DNA of 64,000 nucleotides, taken from contig OX393573.1 in the NCBI GenBank assembly GCA_947652115.1, positions 12,995,862 to 13,059,861 on the forward strand, in the 5' to 3' direction. The position numbers and the translations under genes were made by a program. Source of the DNA: Blastomussa wellsi. Its lineage: Eukaryota; Cnidaria; Anthozoa; Scleractinia; Plerogyridae. The first letter of the stretch is position 1. Each line of letters opens with the position of its first letter. Shown here in pieces: positions 23,501 to 32,627 of this stretch. Under the pieces are notes generated by a model, which saw only the letters and a program-made list of their open reading frames with translations, did no database searches and had not been told where the DNA came from.

Positions 23501-24394
23501 ATTTTTGATCCGGAACGCACCAAAAAGTGTTAAGACGGAATCCGTTAGGACTTCGAGCATTTATTGGACAAGATTATGTACCAAAATTATTTACACCTTA
23601 TTGCAAGCTTTTGTGTTACTACTTCAAATATCTTATCAACAGAAATCTTTTCTAACAACACCAAACATCGAAACCAAATTTCGAAGTTCCACTGAATTCC
23701 ACTGAATCGCTTAAAAGATGTGAGATTTTTCCTGTAGCGTGCGAGCTTTGAAATTCATTTTCTCAGTCTCTGATAAGAAATTGTTGTTCCAAAATTATTT
23801 ACACCTTATTGCAAACTCTTGAGTTACTACTTCAAATATCTTATCAAAAGAAGTCTGTTCTAACAACACCAAACATCGAAAACAATTGCGAAGTTCCACT
23901 ATAATTCCACTGAATCGCTTAAAGACGATTTTACAAAATGGCTACACGTTAGATTTTGCCTACAGCTTGTGATCTTTAAAATTCATTTTCTCGGGCTCTG
24001 ATAAGAAATTGTTGTCGGTGTTATCACAAATAATTACTTACATCTTTAAAACGCAATATGATTTAAATTATTCTGGTACTCGATTTTTGTCCAACTTAAA
24101 TAAACATTACTCAACTTCCTGATGGATTCCGTCTTAAGTTCGTAGTATATTTGGAAGCAACTTCACGGTTTCGAAGAGGGATATAAATCATGTAGTGTGA
24201 GTAGTTCTTGCTCAGTTCGCCTTTGTGCTAGTGTGGTGCGTATTGCATGGAGTCACAACACAAGGCCAAGCTAAGAGTATTATAGACGAATCCTCATTCA
24301 GACAGCCGAAAGGTGGCTACGATCGCTTGAAGTGGCTCTGTAGTTATTCCGAGCGAACTCGTCATTGCCAAACTTTGCAACATAACTTTTTCGG

Positions 24395-24439
<45 letters not shown>

Positions 24440-27400
24440 GTATAACAATATAAATCGGTTTTATCAAATGTGAATTGGCCACCGTAAAGGGGGATTCGAG
24501 ATCTTTACGGTGGCCAATTCACATGATCAACCCAGGTGATAAACCAATTTATAACTTTTTCGGCTTTGGCTCGATGGCAATGAAACTTTGGGAAAACTTT
24601 CTCCTATCATTCATCCAGTAATAATATGATTAAATTTCATTGAACTGATGATAAATATTTTGAATGTTGTTAATTATTAATGTTATTAATTATTATTAAT
24701 GTTATCGGAACGGGGACGGCTACTGTTAGAGTTATCTTCATAGAGTTATAGCGTGGAGTTAGAGTTAAGGACTGCCAAAATCATGAATTCAGGATTTTGG
24801 CAGTCTAACTCTAACTCTAAGCCATAACTCTACTGAAATAACTCTATCGCTAGTTGATCTCCTACGGAACCACCGTAATAGAGGTATCCGGTTAATGGAG
24901 GTGGTTGATAATTAAGGCCTTGAATGTATAATTTTTTTATGTTCCTTTTGCTAAGGCTAGTGTGTTTATGGGTTTCTCCATCACCTCAGCTGTGCTTGGG
25001 GGAATAATTATCATCGCCTATAGCATAGGAATTGCTGCATATCGGGACTATGACTATCGATATCGCGACTACAACTACGACGACGATATATACGTTGATC
25101 CTACCGAAGTATACTCAGGCTACTCAAACTATGGATACAGAAGCTCTAGGTATGACACACAAATGGCTATCATGGCACTGATTTTGGTTCTCGGTATTGT
25201 TGAGTTTGCCATTGGAATCTGGGCGGCTGTTTGTCTTTGTGTGATGAAACCTAGCGGATGTTGTTATGGCACTCCACCTCAGCAGGTGAGAAACTAGACT
25301 TTCTCAAAGTCGTTCGCTTCTCGTTTCCGGTTTGACAGTAGATGTGCGAACGACTTTTATCACTTGCAGCGCGCCACATTTACAGGAGGCATGTTCCTCC
25401 TGTCGGGTTATCCAAACAGAGAACAGCGTTGTCAACCGCACGTCAATCAAACTTGATCCTTGTTACATTTTTTTTTTTATACTTTTTAATTAATGCATTT
25501 CTTACGTTTACATACAAAATAGAAATTAAGAAAGAGAAAACAAAAAACACCCACACGCACACACACACACATAGATCCTTGTTAGATGCAGATCGATTAC
25601 AAAAGAAAGACTCTTTCGAACATAAGTTTTAGAAAGTTTCATTGTTTTCTCTCGTCTCGATCGTGAGTGAGTTTTGATTTCTCGATATTTCTGTTAACTG
25701 TTTCTTTTGTTTATTATGCGTTCAATCATGGACTCAGTCGGGTACGGTTTTCGGAAAGCAAACTACAAAGCGATCACGGAAAGTATATTAAACAAAGTTA
25801 CACCCGAAAAATGTCTTCCTCTCGGCGGCTACAAGATCGAAGTTGCTTCTCACTTTTTCAACTTTTTACAGCAAGGCGAAAGACAAGGGGTACTGTGAGT
25901 TTATTTGATTGTTGTGCCACTGTTCTCAGCTTGCTCAAGGAATATGACTGGCCGCTTAACCCTTTCCTTACCAGGTAGCCCTGCAGGGCTACTTTGACCC
26001 AGGTCAGAATGTGCAAGGCGTTCCTGTCCCCAGTTTCCACTGTCAGGGGGTCTGGGTACTAAATAACGAAGAAGAAGCCATTTCTTCACAAATCCTTCAC
26101 TTTTCGACGCGTGTTTTTCGACTTTTTGCCGTGCTTTCCCTTGTTTTCGAATGATTTTACACGTTGCTGGGATATTTAAAAATGGCGGCTGTGAGAGAGC
26201 GAAGGATTTTTACAACAGAAGAGGTTTTAGAGTTGCTGGAAGGAGACGATGACAATACTCAGATCGATTATGATTCATCTGGCTCTGAAATCGATGATGA
26301 TGGCGAAAGGGCCGTGTTTCCTGAAAATTCAGTTGGAAATCGGGACATTTCTGACGAGAGTCCTTCTTCATTGGAAGAAGAGAACGAGTCTACGAGTGAA
26401 TCTGAACTGGATCGCAGTGAATTTGTGCGAAATGAGCGACAAGAGAGGTCAAGACAACTTCGCCAACGTATTGACAATGCACGTGGGCGAAATCGTGGTA
26501 TCAGAGGCCGAAGAGGGGCCAGGAGAGCGAGGGGAGCTAGAGGACCTCGTGGAGCTAGAATCCAAGATGGCGGCCAACAGTATGTTTGGTCAGAGGAACA
26601 AACAAGGAGAAATTTGAAAAACTTTACTAGCAGTGTTGGACCAACACGAAGAGGTGAAAGAGGAAGACAGGCCAGTGCATTAGAGTACTTTGAACTGTTC
26701 TTTGACAATAATGTGTGGAATTTGATCTTGACAATGACTAATTTGAATGCCCAAAGAAAAAGAGCCACTGGTACTGATGGTGGAAGTTGGAAAGATGTTA
26801 CCTTGGAGGAGCTGAAGGCATTTTTTGGTCTAAACATTGCCATGGGAATTGTCAAACTACCAGAGGCTCAAATGTACTGGCAGAAGAAATGGTTGACCAA
26901 TGTACCATCCTTTGCCCAAGTTATGTCTAGAAATAGGTTCTTTCAAATCTTACGGTATTTACATGTCTCTGATGATTCAGTCATTGTTCCCGCAGGTCAA
27001 CCTGGACATGACAAACTGCACAGAATAAGGCCATTTCTAGAACTGATCTTTCCTAACTTCGAAAATGCTTATGATCTCCACAAAAACATATCAATTGATG
27101 AATGTATGATTCCCTGGAGGGGGCGCCTTTCATTTCGACAATTCATCGCTAGTAAGCCAATCCGTTTTGGCATAAAGGTTTGGGTCTTAGCTGATTCAGA
27201 GAGTAAATATATTTACAGACAACAGCTGTATATTGGGAGAAACCCAGGGGAAAGGGCAGAGGTGGGTTTGGCCACAAGGGTGGTTAAAGAGCTGTGTGCA
27301 GGGTTACAGGATTATGGTCATCATTTGTACACTGATAATTTCTACACCAGTGTGGATCTTTATCAGTACTTGTATGACAAGAAAATTTATGCTTGTGGAA

Positions 27401-29856
27401 CCATCAAAGGTTCAAGAAAGAATTTCCCAAAAGAAATTGTCTTTGAGGGAACAAGAGGGTTAGCTAGGGGCACATACCAGTGGCGAACGAGTGGGCCCCT
27501 CCTTGCTGTTGCTTGGTTAGACAATAAAGCTGTATACTTCTTGTCTACCATTCACTCCCCTGAATTTCCACTACGGGCAAATGCTGAGGCAAGGGTTGTT
27601 AGGCGTAGGGGGGCAGGAGAGGGAGGGGGAAGCGGAGATGTGCCTTGCCCTCCACTGTTGAAAGATTATAATAGTTACATGGGCGGAGTTGATCAAGCAG
27701 ATCAAATGCTCCGGTACTACACTTGTATCAGGAAAACAGTGAAATGGTACCGTCGTATTCTTTTTCATGAGGTGGAGGTGGCAATTCACAATGCTTTTGT
27801 AATTGAATGCCATGAAAGGGAGGGAACAAACAGACCTGGGAGGGTTGCCTTGGACTTCAGATATGAGTTAGCTGAAGGGCTTATAGGAAACTCCCGCACC
27901 CAAGCAAAGGCCTCAAATGCACCAAGAAACGAGGAGCTAAGACTCCAGAATGTGGGTGTACATATGCCTGAAATGCTCCCAAATAGGGGAAATTGTGTTG
28001 TTTGCAGCAAAAGAATTAGAAAATCTCATGAGAATGAATTCAAAGATGTTCCTAGGGAAAGGACACCCCCAGTTCCATATGTGCCACGCCCGAGCATATT
28101 TTGTGGGGTGTGTAATGTATTCTTGTGCATCCAGAAGGATCACAACTGCTGGCAAGATTATCATACTAAGGTTGAGTTTTGGAGATAAACTAACATTTCA
28201 GAAGCTTTCCCCCTTCATTTTGAACATTTGGGTGTTGCGATAAGCTTTAAAAGTTAAAAAAAGAAATTTTTCACGATAATGAAATATTTTTTATCAATAT
28301 TATTAAAATATTATTAAAAACCATGATTGTAAGACAGTAACCAAAATGATGTATTATTAAAGAGAAACATTTAAACTTTAATTTGGTACCTTATTTGTGT
28401 TGGTATGTCAATTGTTGAGAGACTTATGAGTATTTTGGGAGGTGAGCCTTTAATTGTCTTAAATTTCGCCCCAGGGGCCTGGGAATGAAAGAGTTAAGTC
28501 GGAGCAGATTGTTGAGGCGAACAATTGAATGAAATGACTGATGGAAAATATTCGCTACTGTTTGGAAGCTCCGAAGCTCTAGCTGCTAAATAGCCTGTAT
28601 TTTTCGAAGAAACCTTGGACGAAATCGGGCGATGTAGCAGCTTTCAATGTGATTGGTTTGATACCCTAGCCTTAAACAAAAGACTCAACAATTGAAACAA
28701 TGACTTTGTCTTGAAAACAATAGAAGCTGCTTACAATAACAAACAAAAGTAGTTTTGGATAGCTGCTACACTAGGCTGCGGCTTTGTTTGTAGCGACGAA
28801 AGCCAATGCATCGCTGAATGGTCACTTCGCTGTTTACAAATTAGACAACCTCTCTCCCTCTTTCCACCTTCCTCTCTTACTACTCCCTCCCTCCCTTGCT
28901 CATCCCTTCCTCCTTTCCACCCTCTCTCCCTTGCTTCACTCTCCCTCCCTCCTTCATCCCTCCCTTCTTTTCTCCGCTCTAACGTCCCTCTTGTCCCCGT
29001 CCCTTCTTTCTTTGCTCTCTCCCTCCTTTCTACCCCCCCCCCCTTCCCCCTTGCTCCTCTTTCTCGCCCTCGCTATCACGTCTTCTCCTCCATCCATTCC
29101 TTCTTGTTTATAAATCAACAAGCATCTTTCCTTGTATCAGGGACAGTCAATGTATTCTGCCAACGCTGGCTACAACATGAGTCCTTTCCAAGTCGGCGGC
29201 ACTGCGGCTGTTCCAATGCAAGCAGGTGGTGGCATGGTTGCAGTCCAAACTGTCACACCAGGAGTACATGGAGCCCAACCACAAGTGGTCATGGTACCAG
29301 TTTCCGGAGCACTCCCTCGTCAACCCCAGTTGGTTCAAGCTGTAACATCTGAAGCCACGGCCACAGTTTACCAACCCCAGCAGGATGGAAGCCCTCGCCC
29401 CTCTGGACACGGGGGCTACATGAGGCTGAAAACTGATCAGGTACGCGTCTGTTGTCACATAAATCGAAACTTGCTAGCAAGTGCAGTTCCCCGGGGAGGC
29501 AGCAGAGTGCGAGAGAAAAGTAGTTGATCGATGCAGAGTGACTGCAGGTTGGAGATGCTCCTCTCTATATAGTCACTCGTAATGAAACTTTGCGTACTAG
29601 ATTAAAATATTGTAAAGCGACAACCACTCTTTTGTGATTCTGTAAAATCTCAATTTTTATTGTCTTTTGGATTTTATATCATAACGTTTTGTTAGTGGCA
29701 AAATTAACTAATTGCAGAAATATTATTTTCTACAGTATTGGCGACGTTCGTTTCTCGTATTAACATCATCATCCTTTCACTCGTGAGGTCTGTACTCAAA
29801 TTATAGTACTCATGATTTCTGTTTATTTTTTACTTTAGGGTCCAGAGAATGTGTGA
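17408..29856 (+). CDS. Gene C: MS4A/CD20-like tetraspan protein (five exons, about 294 aa)
   Basis: Exons 17408-17575, 23408-23476, 24956-25285, 29141-29440 and 29839-29856 join in frame, all with phase-0 introns and GT-AG sites, to give 56+23+110+100+5 residues and a TGA stop. Four hydrophobic segments are visible: TM1 about 12-32 (SILHIIVGALLIAFGIADRV), TM2 about 50-66 across exons 1 and 2 (GIWIGVW + MCIAGGLGI), TM3 about 82-106, TM4 about 152-176 (ALILVLGIVEFAIGIWAAVC). This is the MS4A layout, with a short N-terminus, a large TM3-TM4 loop and a cytoplasmic tail. The loop is rich in Tyr, Asp and Arg. In vertebrates MS4A proteins modulate receptor signalling or sense ligands; the role here is unknown. 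Introns carry a LINE relic, a piggyBac element and foldbacks. The start is the first ATG in the TM1 frame, in context CAACATGG. Confidence 0.75.
17576..19234 (+). other. Gene C intron 1, left part
   Basis: Non-coding. A stretch on the minus strand around 18440-18570 reads a short frame containing MAEAESFNPQTALRPF, resembling a dispersed repeat rather than a gene. A C-run lies at 19058-19070. No further structure seen. Confidence 0.35.
19235..22060 (+). mobile_element. Tx1/L1-like LINE relic, 5'-truncated, in gene C intron 1
   Basis: Pieces of one reverse transcriptase appear in order with stops and frameshifts: NWRPITLLNCDYKI (about 19297), INSDQT..IGENIRLIDSI (19390-19450), FEKAFDSIEW (19505), QGCPLSPYLF-like (19660), LSQYADDTTMILDGS with the catalytic ADD box (19846-19890), then a long open stretch 20033-20330 (ARRLTLLGKITIIKALAVSQ) and 20798-21079 plus 21430-21858. 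The 3' end has an AATAAA at about 22014 followed by CAA repeats and an A-run near 22060, a LINE tail. No endonuclease part remains. A foldback MITE is inserted in the C-terminal coding part. The element is dead. Confidence 0.85.
20331..20750. mobile_element. Foldback MITE family A, copy 1, inside the LINE
   Basis: The left end TTAAAGTGCACCTAACCCC interrupts the LINE reading frame after NNYEKGGLK, and LINE sequence resumes at about 20752. The centre is two long inverse arms (ACGACCGAGTCAGAAGGGGC...) around a short loop near 20545. Both arms carry TGACGTCA. The right terminus is eroded. Other copies are at 46812-47248 and 61349-61757. Confidence 0.85.
22061..23407 (+). other. Gene C intron 1, right part
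   Basis: AT-rich, non-coding; several ATGGCG-type short motifs and a G-rich patch at 22750-22770. It ends in the TTCTATTTCAG acceptor at 23397-23407. No gene seen. Confidence 0.4.
23408..23476 (+). CDS. Gene C exon 2 (rest of TM2)
   Basis: Exactly 69 bp between CTATTTCAG and GTAAGT, phase 0 at both ends, reading MCIAGGLGIPGSGKERTTARN then VF. The Gly-rich continuation of TM2 followed by a charged cytoplasmic turn fits the MS4A topology. It parallels the 57-bp exon of gene D at 36595-36651 (MILAGFFGVAAGRNKRPCP). Confidence 0.75.
23581..24015. repeat. Tandem duplication, two units of about 210 bp
   Basis: Both units start CCAAAATTATTTACACCTTATT (23581 and 23789) and end with GATAAGAAATTGTTGT; similarity is high throughout. 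It lies in intron 2 of gene C. No coding sense. Confidence 0.8.
24016..24955 (+). other. Gene C intron 2 with two strong hairpins
   Basis: At 24450-24552 an inverted repeat has perfect core arms TGTGAATTGGCCACCGTAAAG / its inverse. At 24744-24830 a second one pairs GGACTGCCAAAATC with GATTTTGGCAGTC and extends through AGTTAGAGTTA. The intron ends CTAAG at 24951-24955, an unusual AAG acceptor shared with the pseudogene. Confidence 0.7.
24956..25285 (+). CDS. Gene C exon 3 (TM3, Tyr/Asp-rich loop, TM4)
   Basis: Acceptor AAG at 24953-24955, donor GTGAGA at 25286; 110 codons. TM3 is VFMGFSITSAVLGGIIIIAY and TM4 is IMALILVLGIVEFAIGIWAA. The loop between them has about 40 residues with Tyr at nearly every third position, alternating with Asp and Arg (RDYDYRYRDYNYDDD). 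It is longer and more acidic than that of gene A. Confidence 0.8.
25286..25955 (+). other. Gene C intron 3, left of piggyBac
   Basis: Non-coding; a short (AC)n run at 25548-25571. No gene seen. Confidence 0.5.
25960..28493 (+). mobile_element. Complete piggyBac-family DNA transposon in intron 3 of gene C
   Basis: TTAA flanks both ends (25956-25959 and 28494-28497), the target duplication used by piggyBac. The 16-bp terminal repeats CCCTTTCCTTACCAGG (left) and CCTGGGAATGAAAGAG (right, inverse CTCTTTCATTCCCAGG) agree at 12 of 16 positions. Just inside the left repeat is a perfect 18-bp palindrome, GTAGCCCTGCAGGGCTAC. A single unbroken transposase frame fills the middle. The 2534-bp element looks complete and may be autonomous, though the divergence of the terminal repeats could mean it has aged. 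Confidence 0.95.
26182..28188 (+). CDS. PiggyBac transposase (668 aa)
   Basis: The start is the first ATG, in context AAAATGGCG; the frame is open 18 bases further upstream without another ATG. An acidic N-terminal third (EEVLELLEGDDD, ESTSESELDRSE) is followed by an Arg/Gly-rich patch (RGRRGARRARGARGPRG, about residues 105-125). The DDE_Tnp_1_7-type core follows, with the expected Asp triad: D306 in SIDECMIPWRGR, D385 in YTDNFYTS and D504 in YMGGVDQADQM. The spacing of 79 and 119 residues compares with 78 and 101 in the moth enzyme. The C-terminal Cys/His cluster (CVVCSKR, FCGVCNVFLC, HNCW) matches the zinc-binding end of the family. All key residues are present. It could be an active enzyme or a retained gene, but its terminal repeats and TTAA sites favour a transposon. 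Confidence 0.95.
   Translation: MAAVRERRIFTTEEVLELLEGDDDNTQIDYDSSGSEIDDDGERAVFPENSVGNRDISDESPSSLEEENESTSESELDRSEFVRNERQERSRQLRQRIDNARGRNRGIRGRRGARRARGARGPRGARIQDGGQQYVWSEEQTRRNLKNFTSSVGPTRRGERGRQASALEYFELFFDNNVWNLILTMTNLNAQRKRATGTDGGSWKDVTLEELKAFFGLNIAMGIVKLPEAQMYWQKKWLTNVPSFAQVMSRNRFFQILRYLHVSDDSVIVPAGQPGHDKLHRIRPFLELIFPNFENAYDLHKNISIDECMIPWRGRLSFRQFIASKPIRFGIKVWVLADSESKYIYRQQLYIGRNPGERAEVGLATRVVKELCAGLQDYGHHLYTDNFYTSVDLYQYLYDKKIYACGTIKGSRKNFPKEIVFEGTRGLARGTYQWRTSGPLLAVAWLDNKAVYFLSTIHSPEFPLRANAEARVVRRRGAGEGGGSGDVPCPPLLKDYNSYMGGVDQADQMLRYYTCIRKTVKWYRRILFHEVEVAIHNAFVIECHEREGTNRPGRVALDFRYELAEGLIGNSRTQAKASNAPRNEELRLQNVGVHMPEMLPNRGNCVVCSKRIRKSHENEFKDVPRERTPPVPYVPRPSIFCGVCNVFLCIQKDHNCWQDYHTKVEFWR
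28498..28846 (+). other. Gene C intron 3, right of piggyBac
   Basis: Non-coding; nothing recognised. Confidence 0.4.
28847..29105 (+). repeat. Long pyrimidine-only tract before gene C exon 4
   Basis: About 260 bp of almost pure C and T (CCTCTCTCCCTCTTTCC and similar), interrupted by few purines, ends 35 bp before the exon acceptor at 29140. It far exceeds a normal splice polypyrimidine tract and could form a triplex (H-DNA). Confidence 0.85.
29141..29440 (+). CDS. Gene C exon 4 (cytoplasmic tail)
   Basis: Acceptor TATCAG, donor GTACGC at 29441, exactly 100 codons. It shares AAVPMQAGGGMVAVQTVTPG with gene A. The tail is rich in Val, Gln, Pro and Gly and ends SGHGGYMRLKTDQ. Unlike gene A it has no PPxY. 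Confidence 0.8.
29839..29856 (+). CDS. Gene C last coding exon
   Basis: After TACTTTAG, phase 0 reads GPENV then TGA at 29854-29856, parallel to the tiny last exons of gene A and the pseudogene. Confidence 0.6.
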   Translation, partial: GPENV

Positions 29857-30120
29857 ACTTTTCGTTCAAGCACAGGAGTATGTTAGACAACACGAACTTT
29901 AGAAAGATGTGAAAGAAAATTAAAGCATAAACGTAAATTTTAGCTTGCTAGAGCTTTAGCTACATATTTTCTATAGATCGATGGGTAAGTTCTAGATTTT
30001 TTCAGTTACGCGATTGAAGACGTAAATATAATCTATACCACATGTATGTATGTAGTTTATTGCACCTCGTCGCATCGTATTTTGCCCTGTTCAACTCAAC
30101 TGTTCAAATACTTCTTGACT

Positions 30121-32627
30121 GCTTATGGTGGTTATGGCATTTGGATGGGCATATGGGTGAGTTGTGGTTGCGGCCAGATTACATTCGACAAGCTTTAATT
30201 AGAAAAGCTTTCTGATCACTGATATGTTTTCACAGTGTCATTTTCTTACTATTTAATTTGGCATTAGTGTTTATCTTTAAGATTCTTTATCTACTAGAAA
30301 GCTAAGTGATCGTTGTAGTCCTCGGCCTCTGGGCAAATTTTCTGAGCTGTTTTTTTCGTCTGCATAATCAAATCATTTCAAAACTACTGGTCTATGGATA
30401 ATCCGTCAATCATACAAGTTGGTTAGAGAAAACTTTTGGAGTAAACTTTTGTTAACTACTTCTCCTTGTCAACTTTGTTTTTTAAGCAGAATTTGCTTAA
30501 GTACTTCCTTAATATGCAATTGTACTTGTGCAGCTTAAAGGCCATTTCTAGTCCGTACTGCGCAATCTCCACCTGCAATGTTTATCACGCCTCACACGAT
30601 GAGAAGTAAACAAACCAAAATGAAAATTACGGGTAAAAACTTACCTTTTTCTTCATTATTAACATCCGATATCCTTGCAAAACAATAATAAAGAGTAGAC
30701 GAACCTCGACGATATCCCAAACCGACGTTTCACGGCTCATCGAGAACTCCCAAACGAAACGACCCGTGATGGCGCACTCAAAAACTTCATGTACGCAACT
30801 ACCGAGTGTAACGTATCAAAGAATTCAAAACAGATATCGAGACTTTCCAGTCCGTGATCTAATTTTCAAAGGCATTCTTGACCTTAAAAGTTCAAGAGTG
30901 CCAGTGAAAATTAGATCACGTGATGTGGTCTAACAATTACGAACATATTCGTGTTTTACTCCTTTGCTAAGGCTGGTGTGTCTATGGGCTTCTCCATCAC
31001 CTCAGCTGTGTTTGCGGGGATAATCATCATCCTCTACAGCATAGCCATTGCTACATATCGATACAGGTGTGACTGTACCTACTACGCGTACAAAGACTAC
31101 AACGATTACAGTGTCACAAATACAGGAGAGAGCCCTACGAAGTCCTACTGGACAGGATGGACTACGACACAGCCGTATTGGAGACGGACGACCCCAATAG
31201 GGTGGACTACGACACAGCCGTATTGGAGACGGACGACCCCAATACGATGGACTACGACATAGCCGTATTGGAGACGGACCACCCCAATAGGGTGGACTAC
31301 AACACAGCCGTATTGGAGACGAACGACCCCAATAGGATGGACTACGACACAGCCGTATTGGAGACGGACGACCCCAACGGGATGGACTACGACACAGCCG
31401 TATTGGAGACGGACGGCCCCAATAGGGTGGACTACGACACAGCCGTATTGGAGACGAACGACCCCAATAGGATGGACTACGACACAGCCGTATTGGAGAC
31501 GGACGACCCCAACAGACGATGGATACGACACGCTACATAAACGCAGAGACGACAGATATGCCGCAGAAATGGCTTTCAGTGCAATTATTTTGGTTCTCGG
31601 TATTATTGAGCTTGCCACTGGAATCTGGGCGGCCGTTTGTATTTGTGTGATCCTTGTACATGTTGCCTTAGCAACCCACCACAAGCAGCCTCGCGCTCGT
31701 TTGCAGGGGGCTGTGGTGGGGATTTCATTCTGCTTCTCTACTACGGCATATGTAGTTATCAGCAATAGCTCCGCCCCCTTTTTGTCCAATTTAATGTCAA
31801 CAATAAAATACCCAGAAAGAAACGAGATTGTCGAATTTACCGAAATTAAGTTTATACAACGAATCGAAACAATACGAAGTCTGTTCGCCATGTTAAAATT
31901 TCTCGATATCGCACTTGAGATATTTCACATTTTTTGCCAATTTCCCCTTCCTTTTCTCAAGGGCAAATGATATATCCTGAAAACCATGGTTACGCCATGA
32001 CTTCGTTTCCTGTTGGTGATGCTGTGGTCGATCCAGTGGTGGCATTGTTGCAGTACAAACTGTTACACCAGGGGTACAGGTAGTACAGGGTACCCAGCCT
32101 CAAATATTCATGGTAACTGTTTCTGAAGGAGTGGGTACTCAACCACAGTTAGTTCAAGTTTCACCATCTAGAGCTATGACCACAGCTTACCAGCCTGAAC
32201 AACCCGTGATGCCTCCGACCACTGGACATGGAGGCCACATTTCGCAGCCAAACGAACAGGTAGAATTGTGATACTAGTTAGGTTGCTCGTGACGGCTTAG
32301 GAATGATATGGACGATTCGCAAATTCTCTATATGGGAAACGAATTATTGCGAGAGAACGCGAAAGAAGCGCAAGCGTTTTCCATTGGGCGCTTCTGCTAA
32401 ATCGCTAAATCGTAGTGAAAAATGTCTTAGATGATAGCATTTTGGAAGACCCGAAATGACAATCGCTTATGATTTCTTGGAGACTTGCTTTACTCTTTTG
32501 AGTCTTCCTCGCGGTTGATTGGTAACAATACAGCAATTTATGTTTAATTTTTTTAAGCAGCTGTTTGCTCAAAACAGACTTATGTTGTTATTAACTTTGT
32601 CTTCTTTAGACCCCAGTGGTGATTTAA
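30121..32627 (+). pseudogene. MS4A-like pseudogene with a coding minisatellite
   Basis: Traces of the family gene structure in order: a 12-codon stub of exon 1 (30121-30156, AYGGYGIWMGIW then GTGAGT); the TM3-loop-TM4 exon from 30972; the tail exon from 31962 to about 32261; and the last exon 32610-32627 (TPVVI stop). Lesions: TM1 and the TM2 exon are missing; one TAG (31260-31262) is in frame inside the loop repeat; the donor after TM4 is CAG|CC instead of CAG|GT; the tail exon has lost about 10 bp relative to gene A (after the GATCCA at 32030) and reads into TAG; its acceptor region has also shifted by one base. TM4 itself (AFSAIILVLGIIELATGIWAAVCICV) is well kept, so inactivation may be fairly recent. 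Confidence 0.8.
31160..31513 (+). repeat. 45-bp coding minisatellite, about 8 copies
   Basis: Units begin GACTACGACACAGCCGTATT and repeat every 45 bp with a few substitutions. In the frame of the exon each unit reads WTTTQPYWRRTTPIG; a second frame is also open (DYDTAVLETDDPNRV). Because the unit is a multiple of three, TM3 and TM4 stay in the same frame. In unit 3 a C-to-T change turns CAG into TAG. The array occupies the TM3-TM4 loop. Confidence 0.95.

Noticed and set aside
31145..31891. 248-codon minus-strand frame
   Set aside because: It mirrors the 45-bp minisatellite of the MS4A-like exon on the plus strand; the plus strand carries recognisable TM3 and TM4.
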